Positions 34,277 through 35,870 of a DNA stretch of 35,870 nucleotides are shown here, piece after piece (the first letter of the stretch is position 1; each line of letters starts with the position of its first letter). Position numbers and translations under genes: made by a program. Origin of the DNA: Bacteroidota bacterium. Lineage in GTDB: Bacteria > Bacteroidota > Bacteroidia > Cytophagales > Cyclobacteriaceae. The notes below the pieces were generated by a model, which saw nothing but the letters and a program-made list of their open reading frames with translations, did not search any database and was not told the DNA's origin. The stretch is from positions 1-35,870 of the forward strand of contig JAEZDW010000116.1 of assembly GCA_023417955.1 (NCBI GenBank), read 5' to 3'.

Positions 34277-35335
34277 TCAGAGGAAGTCGATATCGACGTG
34301 CAGCGGATATCGCATCAGGTAACGCAATGCCTGTGGTACGGTAAGATCCTTAATCAGAACCTGGTACAGCGTATTCGTTATGGGTGCTTTCACTTTATAG
34401 TAGTCGGCGCACTTTTTCGCGATGCGTACAGTCTCAATACCTTCTGCAACTTCGTCAGTGCTCGCAAGGATTTCTGGAAGCGTTTCGCCCTTCGCAAGAC
34501 GCATACCCACCATAAAATTGCGGCTTAGTGAACTGTTACAGGTTGTAACCAGATCACCGATACCGGCAACGCCGAGAAACGCGGTGGTGTTTCCGCCGAG
34601 TGCGCGCCCGAGGTAAACCATCTCCACCATACCGCGGCTGATCAACAGCCCCTTCGCGTTTTCGCCGTAGCCGAGGCCGCTCAGCGCACCTGCAGCGATG
34701 GCAATAACATTCTTCAATACACCGGCGAGTTCAACACCCACCAGGTCATTGTTTCCATACACCTGAAAGTGTTCGTTTCGCAAAAGTCGCTTTCCAAGTT
34801 TAATCACTTCATTGAAACCACTGGCAATAACAGTTGCAGCAGGCTGACCGGCAGCAAGTTCCTTCGCAAGATTAGGTCCGGCGAGACAACCCACCCGTAT
34901 TACCACGCTCTCCTCGCGGATTACTTCACTCATCGTCTTGACACTGCTGCGGTCAAGTGTGGTCACATCTTCCAGGCGTACTCCTTCAGGGAGTGTGATG
35001 TCAAAGCCTTTTGTTCCGTGAATGAGAATGTGATAAGGATGCAGGTATGGCGCGAGTTGCCGCATCATCGTTCGAAAGTGCGCAGAAGGCACGATGGGAA
35101 AGATGACGTCGCATTCGCGGGCAACCGCAGGCAGATCGTTCGTTGGCGTAATACGGGGATGAAGAATATGTCCGCGGTTCTCACGCGTGGCCAGAATCTT
35201 TGAAATCACTTTTTCGTCCCTCGCGTAAAGCAGCACATCGCGACGCTGGGCGAGCAGGTTCGCGACAACAGTGCCGAAGTTACCGGCACCAATCACGCCA
35301 ATGGGTTTATCATCAGATAAACTTCTCGAGGTCAT
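34277..35335 (-). CDS. gpsA: NAD(P)H-dependent glycerol-3-phosphate dehydrogenase
   Basis: A 352-residue GpsA that reduces dihydroxyacetone phosphate to sn-glycerol 3-phosphate for phospholipid synthesis. Motifs: Rossmann GAGNFG (16-21), the IVPSAHFR block, HGTKGFD, GCLAGPNLAKELAAGQPAA, the catalytic-lysine region GVLKNVIAIAAG and the C-terminal GVAGIGDLVTTCNS. It is slightly longer than the family average at both ends. Its start overlaps the 3' end of the upstream acyltransferase gene by 23 bases, so the two are co-expressed, and they act in consecutive steps if the neighbour is a glycerol-phosphate acyltransferase. Confidence 0.96.
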   Translation of the reverse strand: MTSRSLSDDKPIGVIGAGNFGTVVANLLAQRRDVLLYARDEKVISKILATRENRGHILHPRITPTNDLPAVARECDVIFPIVPSAHFRTMMRQLAPYLHPYHILIHGTKGFDITLPEGVRLEDVTTLDRSSVKTMSEVIREESVVIRVGCLAGPNLAKELAAGQPAATVIASGFNEVIKLGKRLLRNEHFQVYGNNDLVGVELAGVLKNVIAIAAGALSGLGYGENAKGLLISRGMVEMVYLGRALGGNTTAFLGVAGIGDLVTTCNSSLSRNFMVGMRLAKGETLPEILASTDEVAEGIETVRIAKKCADYYKVKAPITNTLYQVLIKDLTVPQALRYLMRYPLHVDIDFL

Positions 35336-35870
35336 AGCCAGTCAGGCGGTTGTGATAATAATAAAGGGTATTGAAGTCGCGGGTAATAACATTGCCCTCG
35401 CGGTTCAGCAGCAACGGACGCTTCAAATGAAAAATCCCAACGTTTTCAAGTCCATGCCTGATTACAAGATCAATCTTTCCTTTGAGGTGTGTCGCGTGGT
35501 TCACCTTACCCTCTTCCTTCAGACGATATATTTCCCGGCGCACGCGCTTGCACGTCTCCCGGAATTCCTCATAGGGGAGAACCTCACCTTCTTCAGGAAG
35601 ACGAAGTAGTCCGAAAAGGTCGAGCTTCGGATGTTTCTTCTGCCACATCTCGAATGCGACAAAGGCTACGAGGTGGCTTGCAAATACCCTGTTGATACGG
35701 TGGTATTCTGAAACAATCTTCTGACTGAGCATACGCGTGTATTCATCCTCGCGCTGCTTGTCGACCGTGATCTTGCCATCGCTGATAAAATAATCACGCG
35801 GATCAATAACGCGACCGTTGGCATCAAGACTGTAGCCCTCCTGGTCGACGTAGTTGCCAAGCACATCAAG
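35313..35870 (-). CDS. glycerol-phosphate acyltransferase-like protein, C-terminal part only
   Basis: The frame is open to the right edge of the window; about 185 C-terminal residues are visible. The text DGKITVDKQREDEYTRMLSQKI and VSEYHRINRVFASHLVAFVAFE resembles the C-terminal region of large Bacteroidota 1-acyl-glycerol-3-phosphate/glycerol-3-phosphate acyltransferases (PlsB-like), which act at the membrane. The catalytic HxxxxD block would be upstream of the window, so it cannot be checked. Overlap with gpsA, which makes the acceptor substrate, supports the call. Family assignment is from memory of the C-terminal pattern. Confidence 0.65.
   Translation of the reverse strand, partial: LDVLGNYVDQEGYSLDANGRVIDPRDYFISDGKITVDKQREDEYTRMLSQKIVSEYHRINRVFASHLVAFVAFEMWQKKHPKLDLFGLLRLPEEGEVLPYEEFRETCKRVRREIYRLKEEGKVNHATHLKGKIDLVIRHGLENVGIFHLKRPLLLNREGNVITRDFNTLYYYHNRLTGYDLEKFI

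Overview
The window looks like chromosomal DNA of a member of the Bacteroidota, most plausibly of the order Cytophagales; the genus cannot be fixed from sequence alone. Grounds: a type IX secretion (T9SS) C-terminal sorting domain, a PorE-like TPR/propeller/OmpA protein, the long IspG form with an inserted central domain, a Bacteroidota-style MenC, a YfiT/BstA-type DinB protein, and -7 boxes of the form TAnnTTTG close to several start codons. Base composition is moderate and even throughout. No tRNA, rRNA, insertion sequence, integrase or CRISPR array was seen.

Layout. 1-346: 3' end of a secreted-type esterase. 376-1880 (-): MlaF/MlaE lipid-transport ABC pair, divergent from an SDR oxidoreductase (1962-2669), with a perfect 16-bp palindrome between them. 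2738-5311 (+): ispG, a small membrane protein and an MmcQ/YjbR protein in a tight cluster. 5460-6446 (+): lipoprotein of unknown function. 6448-9502 (-): TerC, a YfiT/BstA-like protein, a YheT-like hydrolase and an SRAP-family protein. 9628-25449 (-): a six-gene cluster described below. 25678-28005 (+): PorE-like OmpA protein. 28006-28458: non-coding, with a nested palindrome built of 11-bp units. 28459-29646 (-): queA, divergent from menC (29719-30807). 30804-31589 (-): secreted protein of unknown function. 31616-33200 (-): SPFH protein, two-TM PH-like protein and a 55-residue ribbon-helix-helix protein, with a double TGATATCA operator candidate upstream. 33397-34275 (+): bestrophin. 34277-35870 (-): gpsA and the 3' end of a glycerolipid acyltransferase gene.

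The most interesting part is 9628-25449. In transcription order it encodes (i) a nucleotide-transporter-like MFS protein fused to HEAT repeats and a cyclic-nucleotide-binding domain, (ii) a cytosolic protein made of three TIR/TIR-like modules, (iii) a STAND NTPase joined through one membrane segment and a long coiled coil to a WD40 propeller, (iv) an outer-membrane barrel with a TPR-like N-terminus, (v) a repeat-containing lipoprotein and (vi) a 1820-residue T9SS-exported Ig/PKD surface protein. My reading (inference) is an envelope-spanning signalling or conflict system in which a surface and outer-membrane module is linked through a periplasmic propeller to a cytoplasmic STAND/TIR output. 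A divergent PorE-like T9SS protein sits beside it.

The remaining genes are mostly housekeeping: isoprenoid precursors (ispG), menaquinone (menC), queuosine (queA), glycerolipids (gpsA and acyltransferase) and membrane lipid transport (MlaEF). Two smaller points deserve attention: an SRAP-family protein lacking its catalytic Cys2 and Glu, and the SPFH/RHH operon with its operator.
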